Assembly: GCA_019635285.1 (NCBI GenBank)
Contig: JAHBZS010000032.1
Span: 1 to 55,300 of the forward strand
Direction: 5' to 3'
DNA from: Rubrivivax sp.
Lineage (GTDB): Bacteria; Pseudomonadota; Gammaproteobacteria; Burkholderiales; Burkholderiaceae_C
DNA length: 55,300 nt
Shown here: in pieces, positions 9,101 through 17,113 of the stretch
Position numbering within the stretch: position 1 is the stretch's first letter
How the letters are laid out: the number at the start of each line of letters is the position of its first letter
The notes under the pieces: model-generated
Told to the model about the DNA's origin: nothing
Databases searched by the model: none
Seen by the model: only the letters and a program-made list of their open reading frames with translations
Position numbers and translations under genes: made by a program

Positions 9101-9679
9101 GTGGCGCAGCGTCTGCACCAGCAGCCAGCCGGTGTCGCGGCACGAGCCCGACAAGTTGGTCAGCGTCACCTCGGGCGTCTGCACGCCCGGCTCCATGCGG
9201 ATCAGGTAGCCGATCTCGCGCTGCAGCCGCTGGTTCAGGCCGACCAGGAAGTCGATGGTGCGCAGCTTCTCGCGCGAGATGCTGTTGACGAAAGCCTTGA
9301 ACTTCGGCGTCAGCTCGCCCTTGGCCAGGTACGGCGCCAGGTCGTGCGCCAGTTCGGGCTCGTAGGCGAAGGGGTAGTGCTCGGCTTCTTCTTCCAGGAA
9401 GAAGTCGAAGGGGTTGTAGACGGCCATCTCGGCCACCAGGTCCACCGTGACCTTGAACTCGGTGGTCTTGTCGGGGAAGACCAGCCGCGCCAGGTGGTTG
9501 GCGAAGGGGTCCTGCTGCCAGTTGATGAAATGGTTCTGGGGCTCGATGCGCAGCGAATAGCTCAGGATCGGCGTGCGGCAGTGCGGCGCCGGCCGCAGGC
9601 GCACCACTTGCGGCGACAGCGCGACGCGGCGGTCGTAGCGGTAGTGCGTGACGTGATTCAGCGCGACGTGGATGGACAC
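6128..9679 (-). CDS. Transglutaminase-DUF2126 fusion protein
   Basis: A very large protein of 1,183 residues with an N-terminal transglutaminase domain (about residues 1-290) and a long DUF2126 region (COG4196) filling the rest. The N-terminus reads VSIHVALNHVTHYRYDRRVA, typical of the family. The catalytic Cys is Cys180 in SGSCRDTGW, followed by DLHAWCEVYL and GLDPTSGL carrying the His and Asp. DUF2126 opens with LTMGGEPTFVSVDDRDG near residue 340; its function is unknown. The start is a GTG at 9679 with AGAGGAG just upstream. It begins 56 bases after comEC and is followed after 3 bases by the ATP-grasp/alpha-E fusion, the usual partner. A Gly/Ala-rich linker around residues 590-630 differs in composition from its surroundings. 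No signal peptide is visible. Confidence 0.93.
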   Translation of the reverse strand: MSIHVALNHVTHYRYDRRVALSPQVVRLRPAPHCRTPILSYSLRIEPQNHFINWQQDPFANHLARLVFPDKTTEFKVTVDLVAEMAVYNPFDFFLEEEAEHYPFAYEPELAHDLAPYLAKGELTPKFKAFVNSISREKLRTIDFLVGLNQRLQREIGYLIRMEPGVQTPEVTLTNLSGSCRDTGWLLVQTLRHLGLAARFVSGYLIQLKPDVKSLDGPSGAEVDFTDLHAWCEVYLPGAGWIGLDPTSGLLAGEGHIPVACTPEPSTAAPVSGAVDECEVEFSHHMQITRVYESPRVTKPYTEAQWGDIVALGHAVDRQLNDGDVRLTMGGEPTFVSVDDRDGAEWNTDALGPTKRGFATELTHRLLAKYGAGGFLHFGQGKWYPGEQLPRWALSICWRADGQPCWQDPGLFADERERHHYSDDDARGFIMALTQRLQLDPKYVQPGYEDTWYYLWRERRLPVNVDPFESKLDDELERARLRRVFQQGLDSTVGYLLPLKREWATGTAGPRWVTGPWFFRDERLYLMPGDSPMGYRLPLDSLPWAAAGERAYLMEADPFAARPALPAAATLRRQVAGYDAHHAGQGFAEGGAVALQGQPQAFGPGAGSGDGVGGAAAQGERIAPPHHAQTPHPKDPKAFPSRFESAGWITRTALCVEVRDPQRANGPKAETEHGGKSGVLYLFMPPLQHLEDYLELLAAIEATCVEQGVKIVLEGYPPPRDTRLKMLQVTPDPGVIEVNIHPAHDWDELVDHTEFLYDAAHHTRLSTEKFMLDGRHTGTGGGNHFVLGGATPADSPFLRRPDLLASLLAYWHNHPSLSYLFSGMFIGPTSQAPRIDEARNDQVYELEIGLKELERQLGLFGRTGEGAPVEGAVPPWLVDRTLRNLLIDVTGNTHRSEFCIDKLYSPDGPTGRLGLLELRAFEMPPHARMSLAQQLLLRALVAWFWKTPYRGGSSTRLTRWGTGLHDRFLLPSFVQMDFDDVIAELQQAGFAFDAQWFAPHFEFRFPLIGEVATLGIGLTLRSALEPWHVMGEEGAIGGTVRYVDSSLERLELKVTGLNGNRHVITANGHALPLQPTGRIGEFVCGVRYRAWQPPSALHPTIGVHVPLTFDIVDNWLQRSMGGCRYHVAHPGGRNYEDFPVNAYTAESRRLARFSSFGHTPGRMSLRPAQASLEFPFTLDLRQG

Positions 9680-9735
9680 GGAAAGCTCCTCTGGTGGCGT
9701 CGCCAGCTCGAATGCAAGGCGCGGGCCATGCCGCC

Positions 9736-12159
9736 CTAGCGCACGGCCTCGGCACCGCTTTGCTGCCCATGATGCCAGTGTCGGGCGGCGGCCTCGCGCT
9801 CGCAGCGCATCGTGCCGTCCGCGGCCCAGGTCCAGGCGCCGCAGGCATCGCTGCGCTGCCACTGCACGCCATGCGCCCCGTAGCGGGCCTCGACCTCGGG
9901 CGCCGGATGGCCGAAGCGGTTGCGGTAGCCGGCCTGCACCACGGCCGTGCCCGGCGCGACGGCGTCGATGAAGGCCTCGGTCGACGACGTGCGGCTGCCA
10001 TGGTGCGGCACCAGCAGCACCTGGCTGCGCAGCGCGGCGGCATCGCGCTGCAGCAGCGCCGCCTCCTGAGCGGCCTCGATGTCACCGGTCAGCAGCACGC
10101 TGCGGCCGTCGGCCCCCTGCACGCGCAGCACGCAGCTCAGCGTGTTCGGCCGGGCCGACGGCGCCGGCTCGCCCGGCAGCGGGTGCAGCACCTGGAACTG
10201 CACCCCGTCCCAGGTCCAGGCCTGGCCCGCGGCGCAGCGCCGGTGAGGCAGGTCGCGGCGCAGCAGCGCATGCCCGTCGGCCAACGAGCTGCTGACCGCG
10301 GCCACCGGCACGGCCGCCAGCAGCGACGCCGCGCCGCCGACGTGGTCGGTATCGCGGTGGCTGAGCATCAGCAGGTCGATGCGCCGCTCGCCGCGGGCGC
10401 GCAGCAGCGGCAGCAGCACGCGCGCACCGGCGTCGGACTCGGGGGTGTAGCGCGGCCCCGCGTCGTAGACCAGCAGGTGGTCGCGGGTGCGCAGCAGCAC
10501 CGCGGAGCCCTGCCCCACGTCGGCCGCCACCAGCTCGAAGCGGCCCGGCGCCGGCCGCGGCAGCGGCGGTGCCAGCAGCGGCAGCAGCAAGGGCAGGCCC
10601 AGCAGCCGCAGCCGCCAGGGCAGCGGCATCAGCAGCAGCGCGCCGCCCGCCAGCCCGGCGGCCACGCCCCAGGCCGGTGCCGCGGCCACGGTCCACGACG
10701 CCAGCGGCCAGCCCGCCAGCCACTGCAGCAGCGCCACCAGCGCCTGCACCAGCGCGGCCGCCAGCGCCCACAGCGGCGGCAGCGCGATGCCCAGCAGGCT
10801 CAGCGGCACGATGGCCAGCGTGACCAGCGGGATGGCCACCAGGTTGGCGACGAAGCCGACCAGCGACACCTGCTGGAAGAACACCAGGCTCAGCGGCGCC
10901 AGCCCCAGGCAGGCCACCAGCTGGGTGCGCAGGCCACCGCGCAGCGCCTGCCACAGCCGGGCACGCCGGCTGGCTTGCGGCAGCCCGGGCGCAGCCAGCG
11001 GGTCGGATGCGATGAGCAGCGCCACGGCCACGAAGGACAGCCAGAAGCCGGCCTGCATCAGCGCCCAGGGGTCGAGCAGCGCCACCATCAGCGCGGCGGC
11101 CAGCAGCACCAGCGGCTGCGGCCAGTGCACGCCGCTGCTGCGCAGCACGGCCACCGTCACCAGCATCCACAGCGTGCGCTGCGCCGGCACGCCCCAGCCC
11201 GCCAGCAGCGCATAGCCGGCCGCGGCGAGCACGCCGCCCCAGCGCGCCGCCAGCGGCGCGGGCAGCGCCAGCATCAGGCGCGGGCTCAAGCGCCACAGCG
11301 GGCCGATCAGCACCGCGGCCAGCCAGGCGAAGAGCGTCACGTGCAGGCCGCTGATGCTCATCAGGTGCGCCACGCCGGTATCGCGGAACAGTTCCCAGTC
11401 GTCACGGCCGATGGCCGCCTGGTCGCCCACCGCCAGCGCGGCCAGCACGCCGGCCGCCTGCGCGTCCGGCACGCGCAGCAGGATCGCGTCGCGCACCGCC
11501 TGGCGTGCGCGCTCCACCGGATGCCCCACGTCCTCGGCCAGCAGGCGCGGCGCCTGGGCCGCGGTCGCGCGCACCGCGCCGGTGGCGCGCAGGTCCTGCT
11601 CGAAGAGCCACAACTCCAGGTCGAAGCCGTGCGGGTTGAGCGTGCCGTGCGGCTGGCGCAGGCGCGCGGCCAGTTGCCAGCGCTGGCCGGCGCGCAGCTC
11701 CTGGGCCGGCGCGGCCAGCAGGGCGTCGCCGTCGACGTCCCGATACCAGCCGAGCGCGACGCGCGGCGGCACGGACACCGGCTGGCCCTCGAGCGTGGCT
11801 TGCTCGACGCGGAACACGAAGCGGGTGCCCTGCGGCCCCGGCTGCGGCATCTGCGCGATGACGCCGGTGAGCCACAGGTCGCGGCCCTCCAGCGCGGCCG
11901 GCAGCGCCACCGCCAGGCGCTGCGCCGCGCGCCAGCCGGTGCTCGCGAAGGCCGCCAGGGCCAGCGCCAAGCACAACGCCAGCGCGCCGATGCGACCTGC
12001 GCGGCGGCGCCATGACGCGGCGCCGATGCCGAACGCCAGTGCCAGCAGGCCGGCATAGCCGGCCTGCGGCCACAGCACCGGCTGCTGCAGCTGCGCCGCG
12101 GTGCCCAGCAGCCAGGCCAGCGCACAGCTGGCGATGCGAACACCGGTGTCCAGCGTCAT
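9736..12159 (-). CDS. comEC: DNA internalization competence protein ComEC/Rec2
   Basis: An 807-residue polytopic inner-membrane protein of the ComEC/Rec2 family, the channel that carries single-stranded DNA into the cytoplasm during natural transformation. The N-terminal third is a DUF4131-type domain with membrane segments, followed by the Competence domain (GLHVTLFAWLAAVLIGPLWR) and a hydrophobic middle region. The C-terminal metallo-beta-lactamase-like domain carries SHRDTDHVGG near residue 600, LLTGDIE and VPHHGSRTSS. Length and domain order are normal. The ATG at 12159 opens with MTLDTGVRIASCALAWLLG. It is divergent from the RidA-like gene with only about 45 bases between the start codons. 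It precedes the DUF2126 gene on the same strand, but the functions look unrelated. Confidence 0.93.
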   Translation of the reverse strand: MTLDTGVRIASCALAWLLGTAAQLQQPVLWPQAGYAGLLALAFGIGAASWRRRAGRIGALALCLALALAAFASTGWRAAQRLAVALPAALEGRDLWLTGVIAQMPQPGPQGTRFVFRVEQATLEGQPVSVPPRVALGWYRDVDGDALLAAPAQELRAGQRWQLAARLRQPHGTLNPHGFDLELWLFEQDLRATGAVRATAAQAPRLLAEDVGHPVERARQAVRDAILLRVPDAQAAGVLAALAVGDQAAIGRDDWELFRDTGVAHLMSISGLHVTLFAWLAAVLIGPLWRLSPRLMLALPAPLAARWGGVLAAAGYALLAGWGVPAQRTLWMLVTVAVLRSSGVHWPQPLVLLAAALMVALLDPWALMQAGFWLSFVAVALLIASDPLAAPGLPQASRRARLWQALRGGLRTQLVACLGLAPLSLVFFQQVSLVGFVANLVAIPLVTLAIVPLSLLGIALPPLWALAAALVQALVALLQWLAGWPLASWTVAAAPAWGVAAGLAGGALLLMPLPWRLRLLGLPLLLPLLAPPLPRPAPGRFELVAADVGQGSAVLLRTRDHLLVYDAGPRYTPESDAGARVLLPLLRARGERRIDLLMLSHRDTDHVGGAASLLAAVPVAAVSSSLADGHALLRRDLPHRRCAAGQAWTWDGVQFQVLHPLPGEPAPSARPNTLSCVLRVQGADGRSVLLTGDIEAAQEAALLQRDAAALRSQVLLVPHHGSRTSSTEAFIDAVAPGTAVVQAGYRNRFGHPAPEVEARYGAHGVQWQRSDACGAWTWAADGTMRCEREAAARHWHHGQQSGAEAVR

Positions 12160-12204
12160 CGATGCCAGTGTAGGATGCCAGCCCCTTTGCGCCGCCCCGC
12201 TGCC

Positions 12205-12663
12205 ATGTCCATCCAAGACCGCCTGAATGCCCTGGGCATCGCCCTGCCCCCGCTGGCCGTGCCGGCCGCCGCCTACGTGCCGTTCGTGCGCAGCGGCAAG
12301 CTGGTGTTCGTCTCCGGCCACATCGCCCGCAAGGACGGCAAGCCCTGGGCCGGCCAGCTGGGCCTGACGATGGCCACCGACGAAGGCAAGGCCGCCGCGC
12401 GCAGCATTGCCATCGACCTGCTGGGCACCTTGCAGGCCGGCGCCGGCGGGCTGGACAAGGTGGCGCGCATCGTCAAGGTGCTGAGCCTGGTGAACAGCAC
12501 GCCCACCTTCACCGAACACCACCTGGTGACGAACGGCTGCTCGGAGCTGCTGGTCGAGGTCTTCGGGCCGGAGGTCGGCGCGCATGCGCGCAGCGCCTTC
12601 GGCGTGGCGCAGCTGCCGCTGGGCGCCTGCGTGGAAATCGAACTGATCGCCGAACTGAAGTGA
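12205..12663 (+). CDS. RidA (YjgF/YER057c/UK114) family protein
   Basis: A 152-residue member of the RidA/YjgF family, of the longer subgroup opening MSIQDRLNALGIALP. It shows the family pattern: the central strand LVFVSGHIARKDGKPWAGQLG, the LLGTLQAGAGGLDKVARIVKV helix and the C-terminal FGVAQLPLGACVEIELIAE. Canonical RidA hydrolyses reactive enamine/imine intermediates released by PLP enzymes. The catalytic Arg of RidA sits in an R-x-A-x-x-V context; here the matching segment is ARSAFGVAQLPLG, with Arg present, so deaminase-like activity is plausible but unproven. The ATG at 12205 was chosen because family members start at MSIQ. The stop codon overlaps the GTG start of dsbB. Confidence 0.88.
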   Translation: MSIQDRLNALGIALPPLAVPAAAYVPFVRSGKLVFVSGHIARKDGKPWAGQLGLTMATDEGKAAARSIAIDLLGTLQAGAGGLDKVARIVKVLSLVNSTPTFTEHHLVTNGCSELLVEVFGPEVGAHARSAFGVAQLPLGACVEIELIAELK

Positions 12664-13124
12664 GCGCGGCACCGCGCCGCACGGCGCTGCTCGCCGGCAT
12701 CGTCGTGCTCAGCCTCGGGGCGGTCGGCATCGCGCTGGGCACCCAGCACCTGCTGGGCATGGAGCCTTGCGCCTGGTGCGTGCTGCAGCGGCTGATCTTC
12801 GTGGCCATCGCGCTGGCGGCGCTGCTCGGCTGGCTGCTCGGCCGGGTGTTCGCCGGCATCCTGGTGCTGGGCCTGAGCCTGGCCGGCATCGCCGCGGCGC
12901 TGTGGCAGCACTTCGTGGCCGCCGCCTCCGAGTCCTGCAACCTGACGCTGGCCGAGAAGATCATCAGCGGCCTGGGGCTGGACGGCAGCCTGCCGGAGAT
13001 CTTCCAGCCGCGCGCCAGCTGTGCCGACGCCGCCGTCAAGCTGCTGGGCGTGCCTTACGAGTTCTGGAGCCTGGCGCTGTTCGTGCTGCTGGGCGTGCTG
13101 GCGCTGCGCCTGCTGCGGCGCTGA
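12660..13124 (+). CDS. dsbB: Disulfide bond formation protein B
   Basis: A 154-residue inner-membrane quinone-dependent oxidase that reoxidises periplasmic DsbA. All four essential cysteines are visible: Cys37 and Cys40 in EPCAWCVLQR (first periplasmic loop) and Cys93 (ESCNLT) and Cys121 (RASCADA) in the second. Four hydrophobic segments match the family topology. The start is a GTG whose last two bases are part of the TGA of the RidA-like gene (GTGA overlap), so translation is coupled. It ends 8 bases before the convergent MltF-like gene, with no obvious terminator between them. Confidence 0.95.
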   Translation: MSAAPRRTALLAGIVVLSLGAVGIALGTQHLLGMEPCAWCVLQRLIFVAIALAALLGWLLGRVFAGILVLGLSLAGIAAALWQHFVAAASESCNLTLAEKIISGLGLDGSLPEIFQPRASCADAAVKLLGVPYEFWSLALFVLLGVLALRLLRR

Positions 13125-13132
13125 CGCGGCGA

Positions 13133-14608
13133 CTACTGCTTCGGCACCTGGCCGCGCGCCCGGTCGCGCTCCTGCACGGCCTCGCGCGTCAGCTTGTACG
13201 AGGTGTAGTACTTGTAGATGTTGCGCACGTAGGTGGTGGTCTCCAGGCCGATCTTCTCGGCGGTGACGATCTCGACGTTGTTGAACCACTTGTCGGGGTC
13301 GAGGCCGCGCTTCCCGGCCTCCTTGCGCATCTTGGCGATGTTGCCCGGCCCGGCGTTGTACGAGGCAAAAGCGAAGAGCGAGCGGTTGGCCGGGCTGAAC
13401 TGCGCCTCCTTGAAGTAGCGCGACATCAGCTGGTCCATGTACTTGGTGCCGGCATGGATGTTGTGTTCGGTGACGCGGATGTCGCCGACCTTCAGTTCGG
13501 CGCCGGTGGCCGGCATCACCTGCATCACGCCGATGGCGCCGACGTGGCTCTTCGCGTTCTGGTTCAGCTGCGACTCCTGGTAGCCCTGCGCCGCCAGCAT
13601 CAGCGGGTCGAAGCCGTAGCGGTCGCCGTACTTCTGGAACAGCACCAGCAGCTCCTCGAAGCGCCTGGCATCGGCGCTGGCGCTGGCGTCCTTCAATGCG
13701 CGCACACGCTTGCCCTGCTGCTGGCGAAGGTAGTTGGCCACCCCCAGCTTCTTCAGGTGGTTGGCATAGAACCCCTCGAGCTCGGCCAGCAATTGCGGGC
13801 TGTTCTTGCGCACCGCCCAGCCCACCGCACCGCTCTCGCGCAGCACGGCGCCGTTGTTGAGCTTGATCTTCGGCAGCACCTGCGCCCACATCGCCGCCTT
13901 CCAGTCGTCGACCACGACGTAGTCCAGCAGCCCGACGTTGAGCATCTCCATCATGTCCTCGTCCTCCAGCTCGTCGGGCACCGCCACCAGCCTGACCGGC
14001 GCCTTGCCCGCCGCCGCCAGGCGCTCGTTCAGCGCCACCAGGCTGTCGTGGTAGCTGGAAGTCCAGCGCACATGCACGGTCCGGCCCGACAAGGCCTCGG
14101 CCGAGGCCACGGGCTCGGCCTTCTGAGCGCTGAGCACGATCTCGCGGTTCGGTTTGGCGTCGGCCGGTGCGGCAAAGTCGACGATCTGCTGGCGCGCCTC
14201 GGTGACGGTCAGGTTGCCGGCGGCGATGTCGCCCAGGCCGCTGGCCACATCGGGCAGCAGTTCGTCGCGGGTGGTCGGCACCAGATACAGCGTCAGCGGC
14301 CGCTTGCCCAGCTGCTTGGCGTACTTCTTGTTGAGGTACTGCTCGAAGGCACGCGCGCCCTCGGCACTGATGCCGAGTTCGCGGCCCTTGTCGTTGTAGT
14401 ACAGCGTGCGGCTGAAGGGCACCAGCACGCGGATCAGGCGGCGCTCGAGCATGCCGTCGAAATCGCCCTTCCATTCGCGCGACTCGGTGGGCAGCGCGCG
14501 CAGCTTGGCGGCCGGTGCCGACGCCGCGGGCTCTGCCTGCGCAAAGGCCGACGCGCCGCAGGACATGCCGAGGGCCCACAACACCGCGAACAACGACTTG
14601 GCCGCCAT
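13133..14608 (-). CDS. MltF-like membrane-bound lytic murein transglycosylase
   Basis: A 491-residue exported protein with a signal peptide (about residues 1-24, ending AFAQA). A periplasmic solute-binding-protein-3-like domain spans roughly 50-295 and an SLT/GH23 lytic transglycosylase domain about 325-460. The catalytic glutamate is Glu345 in GYQESQLNQNAKS, followed by GAIGVMQVMPATG and ASYNAGPGNI, the standard GH23 blocks. Domain order and length match MltF, which cleaves peptidoglycan glycan strands to 1,6-anhydro products. In Escherichia coli the binding domain regulates the enzyme. A purine-rich GAGGGGAAG sits upstream of the ATG at 14608. It is divergent from the GMC oxidoreductase, with 41 bases between the starts. 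Confidence 0.9.
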   Translation of the reverse strand: MAAKSLFAVLWALGMSCGASAFAQAEPAASAPAAKLRALPTESREWKGDFDGMLERRLIRVLVPFSRTLYYNDKGRELGISAEGARAFEQYLNKKYAKQLGKRPLTLYLVPTTRDELLPDVASGLGDIAAGNLTVTEARQQIVDFAAPADAKPNREIVLSAQKAEPVASAEALSGRTVHVRWTSSYHDSLVALNERLAAAGKAPVRLVAVPDELEDEDMMEMLNVGLLDYVVVDDWKAAMWAQVLPKIKLNNGAVLRESGAVGWAVRKNSPQLLAELEGFYANHLKKLGVANYLRQQQGKRVRALKDASASADARRFEELLVLFQKYGDRYGFDPLMLAAQGYQESQLNQNAKSHVGAIGVMQVMPATGAELKVGDIRVTEHNIHAGTKYMDQLMSRYFKEAQFSPANRSLFAFASYNAGPGNIAKMRKEAGKRGLDPDKWFNNVEIVTAEKIGLETTTYVRNIYKYYTSYKLTREAVQERDRARGQVPKQ

Positions 14609-14649
14609 GGAGCTTCCCCTCGCGTCACCTGTGCTGGAATAGCCGACGT

Positions 14650-16278
14650 ATGAGCGACGCCCTGGATTTCGATTACATCATCGTCGGCGCCGGCACGGCC
14701 GGCTGCCTGCTGGCCAACCGCCTGAGCGCCGACCCGCGCAAGCGCGTGCTGCTGCTCGAAGCCGGCGGCAGCGACCGCTACCACTGGATCCACATTCCGG
14801 TGGGCTATTTGTACTGCATCGGCAACCCGCGCACCGACTGGTGCTACCAGACCGAGGCCGAAGCGGGCCTGAACGGCCGCAGCCTGCGCTACCCGCGCGG
14901 CAAGGCGCTGGGCGGCTGCTCCAGCATCAACGGCATGATCTACATGCGCGGCCAGCAGCGCGACTACGCACGCTGGGCCGAGATCACCGGCGACGCGTCC
15001 TGGCACTGGGACGCGGTGCTGCCCTACTACAAGCGGCACGAGGACCATTGGCGCGGCAGCGACGCCTGGCACGGCGCGGGCGGCGAATGGCGCATCGAGA
15101 AACAACGCCTGCGCTGGGACATCCTGGATGCGTGGGCGCAGGCGGCCCAGCAGGCGGGGCTGCCGGCCAGCGACGACTTCAACCGCGGCGACAACGAAGG
15201 CGTCGGCTACTTCGAGGTCAACCAGAAGAGCGGCTGGCGCTGGAACACGGCCAAGGCCTTCCTGCGGCCGGCCTGCATGCAGCGGCCGAACTTCAGGCTG
15301 TGGACCGGCGCGCAGCTCACCCGCCTGCGCCTCGAGCGCGACGGCGACGGCACGCTGCGCTGCCGCGGCGCCGACGTGCTCAAGGACGGCCAGCGCGTCG
15401 CCGTCCAGGCGCGCGGCGAACTGATCCTCAGCGCCGGCGCCATCGGCTCGGTGCAGATCCTGCAGCTGTCGGGCATCGGCGACGGCGCCAAGCTGCAGGC
15501 CTGCGGCGTGACGCCGCAGCACGCGCTGCCCGGCGTCGGCAGCAACCTGCAGGACCACCTGCAGATCCGCGCGGTCTACAAGGTGCGCGGCACCAAGACG
15601 CTGAACCGCATCGCCGCCACCTGGTGGGGCAAGGCCGGCATCGGGCTGCAGTACCTGCTGACGCGCAGCGGGCCGATGAGCATGTCGCCGTCGCAGCTGG
15701 GCGCGTTCACGCGCAGCTCGCCGCAGCAGCCGCATGCCAACATCCAGTACCACGTGCAGCCGCTGAGCCTGGATGCCTTCGGCGAGCCGCTGCACGGCTT
15801 CGACGCCTTCACCGCCAGCGTGTGCAACCTCAACCCGACGAGCCGCGGCACGGTGCACATCCGCAGCCCGCGCTTCGAGGACGCGCCGCTGATCGCGCCC
15901 AACTACCTGAGCACCGCCGAGGACCGCCAGGTGGCCGCCGATTCGCTGCGCGTCACGCGCCGCATCTGCGCGCAGCCGGCGCTGGCGCCGTACCAGCCCG
16001 AGGAATGGAAGCCGGGCCCGCAATACCAGAGCGACGAACAACTCGCGCGCCTGGCCGGCGACATCGCCAGCACCATCTTCCACCCGGTGAGCACCACGCG
16101 CATCGGCCGCGACGACGACCCGATGGCGGTGCTGGACACGCGCTTCCGCGTGCGCGGCGTGCGCGGCCTGCGCGTGGTCGACGCCGGCGCGATGCCGCAG
16201 ATCACCAGCGGCAACACCAATTCGCCGACGCTGATGATGGCCGAGCGCGCGGCCGAATGGATCGTCGCCGGCGCGTGA
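14650..16278 (+). CDS. GMC family FAD-dependent oxidoreductase (choline-dehydrogenase-like)
   Basis: A 542-residue glucose-methanol-choline oxidoreductase. The dinucleotide-binding motif VGAGTAGCLLANRLS lies at residues 12-26, the GMC signature RGKALGGCSSINGMIYMRG at about 90-108, and the C-terminal active-site blocks IFHPVSTTRIG and ITSGNTNSPTLMMAERAA supply the catalytic His and Asn. Such enzymes oxidise primary alcohols; choline, polyethylene glycol and other alcohol dehydrogenases share this layout, so the substrate cannot be assigned. No betB or betI neighbour is present, which argues against a glycine-betaine role. The ATG at 14650 was chosen over upstream codons because the FAD motif begins about 10 residues later. 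The stop codon lies inside a 9-base tandem repeat. Confidence 0.9.
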   Translation: MSDALDFDYIIVGAGTAGCLLANRLSADPRKRVLLLEAGGSDRYHWIHIPVGYLYCIGNPRTDWCYQTEAEAGLNGRSLRYPRGKALGGCSSINGMIYMRGQQRDYARWAEITGDASWHWDAVLPYYKRHEDHWRGSDAWHGAGGEWRIEKQRLRWDILDAWAQAAQQAGLPASDDFNRGDNEGVGYFEVNQKSGWRWNTAKAFLRPACMQRPNFRLWTGAQLTRLRLERDGDGTLRCRGADVLKDGQRVAVQARGELILSAGAIGSVQILQLSGIGDGAKLQACGVTPQHALPGVGSNLQDHLQIRAVYKVRGTKTLNRIAATWWGKAGIGLQYLLTRSGPMSMSPSQLGAFTRSSPQQPHANIQYHVQPLSLDAFGEPLHGFDAFTASVCNLNPTSRGTVHIRSPRFEDAPLIAPNYLSTAEDRQVAADSLRVTRRICAQPALAPYQPEEWKPGPQYQSDEQLARLAGDIASTIFHPVSTTRIGRDDDPMAVLDTRFRVRGVRGLRVVDAGAMPQITSGNTNSPTLMMAERAAEWIVAGA

Positions 16279-16303
16279 GGCGCGTGAGGCGCGTGAGGCG
16301 CGG
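16270..16303. repeat. 9-bp tandem repeat spanning a stop codon
   Basis: The unit GGCGCGTGA occurs three times in a row followed by a partial GGCGCGG. The first copy holds the TGA stop of the GMC oxidoreductase. Because the period is nine, the next two copies give two more in-frame TGA codons at 16285 and 16294. The tract fills most of the gap to the convergent DUF533 gene. It looks like replication slippage of the gene's last codons. Confidence 0.85.
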
Positions 16304-16329
16304 CATCGACGCGCGGGCGCGCGCGGCGT

Positions 16330-17019
16330 TCAGGCGGCCTGTGCCTGGCGCTCGAGTTCCGCCTTCAGCCCCGGCGGCAGCTGCAGCTGCCGCGCCAGTT
16401 CGTCGAGGTAGGCGCGCTCCATGAAGCTGGTCTCGTCGGCGACCAGCAGGCTGGCCAAGTACATCTCGGCCGCCATCTCCGGCGAGCCGGACGCCCGCGC
16501 CAGCTCGGCCGGGTCCAGCGGACGGCGCAGCTGGTCCTCGAACCAGCGCCGCGTGTCCGCATCGGCCTCGAGGCGCTGCAGTTCGGCCTCGACCAGACCG
16601 CGCTCGCGTTCGTCCAGATGGCCGTCGGCCTTGGCCGCGCCGATCATCGCCTGCAGCATGGCCAGGCTGTGCTGCTCGACCTGCGGCGCCGGCAGCAGGT
16701 TCACGGTCTGCGGCGCCGCCGCCGACGCGCCCGGTGCGGCCGCGCCCTGCGCACGCTGTTGCGCCTGCCACGTGGTATAGGCCTTGTAGGCCAGCGCACC
16801 CAGCGCAAGCACGCTGCCGTACTTCAGCGCCTTGCCGCCGAAGCGGCGGCCCCGCTTGCTGCCCAGCAGCAGCCCGAGTGCGCCGCCAGCGGCCGCACCG
16901 GCGCCGAACTGGCCCCAGCCCTGCCCCGTTCCCGCCGCGGCCCCCGCCGCAGGCGCCTTGCCTTCGACCAGCGCCATTCCGGACTTCAACCACTGCTCCA
17001 GCATGCCTCTTGCATCCAT
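16330..17019 (-). CDS. DUF533 / YebE-like inner-membrane protein
   Basis: A 229-residue protein of the DUF533 family (YebE-like, related to TerB tellurite-resistance domains). The N-terminal half is a short helix, a Gly/Ala-rich stretch and a probable membrane segment near residues 67-82 (YGSVLALGALAYKAYTTW). The C-terminal half is an acidic helical TerB-like domain: LLPAPQVEQHSLAMLQAMIG, AKADGHLDERE, then ASLLVADETSFMERAYLDELA near the end. AKADGHLDERE is the usual acidic metal-binding-like segment of TerB domains. The physiological role is unknown. The ATG at 17019 is preferred because the sequence from MDARGMLEQWLKSGM is family-like and the frame upstream has no such character. Confidence 0.85.
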   Translation of the reverse strand: MDARGMLEQWLKSGMALVEGKAPAAGAAAGTGQGWGQFGAGAAAGGALGLLLGSKRGRRFGGKALKYGSVLALGALAYKAYTTWQAQQRAQGAAAPGASAAAPQTVNLLPAPQVEQHSLAMLQAMIGAAKADGHLDERERGLVEAELQRLEADADTRRWFEDQLRRPLDPAELARASGSPEMAAEMYLASLLVADETSFMERAYLDELARQLQLPPGLKAELERQAQAA

Positions 17020-17113
17020 CGACCTGCCCTTTCCATGACCCGGGGGTGGACCCGCCACCCGGCGCCAGGTTCCGTGGCGATGCCCGCTACAGTGGGCGAC
17101 CTCATTCACCGCC

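Noticed and set aside
9694-12015. A 773-codon plus-strand frame opposite comEC
   Set aside because: Antisense to comEC and rich in Arg, Gln and His repeats without any recognisable motif; a shadow of GC-biased codon use.
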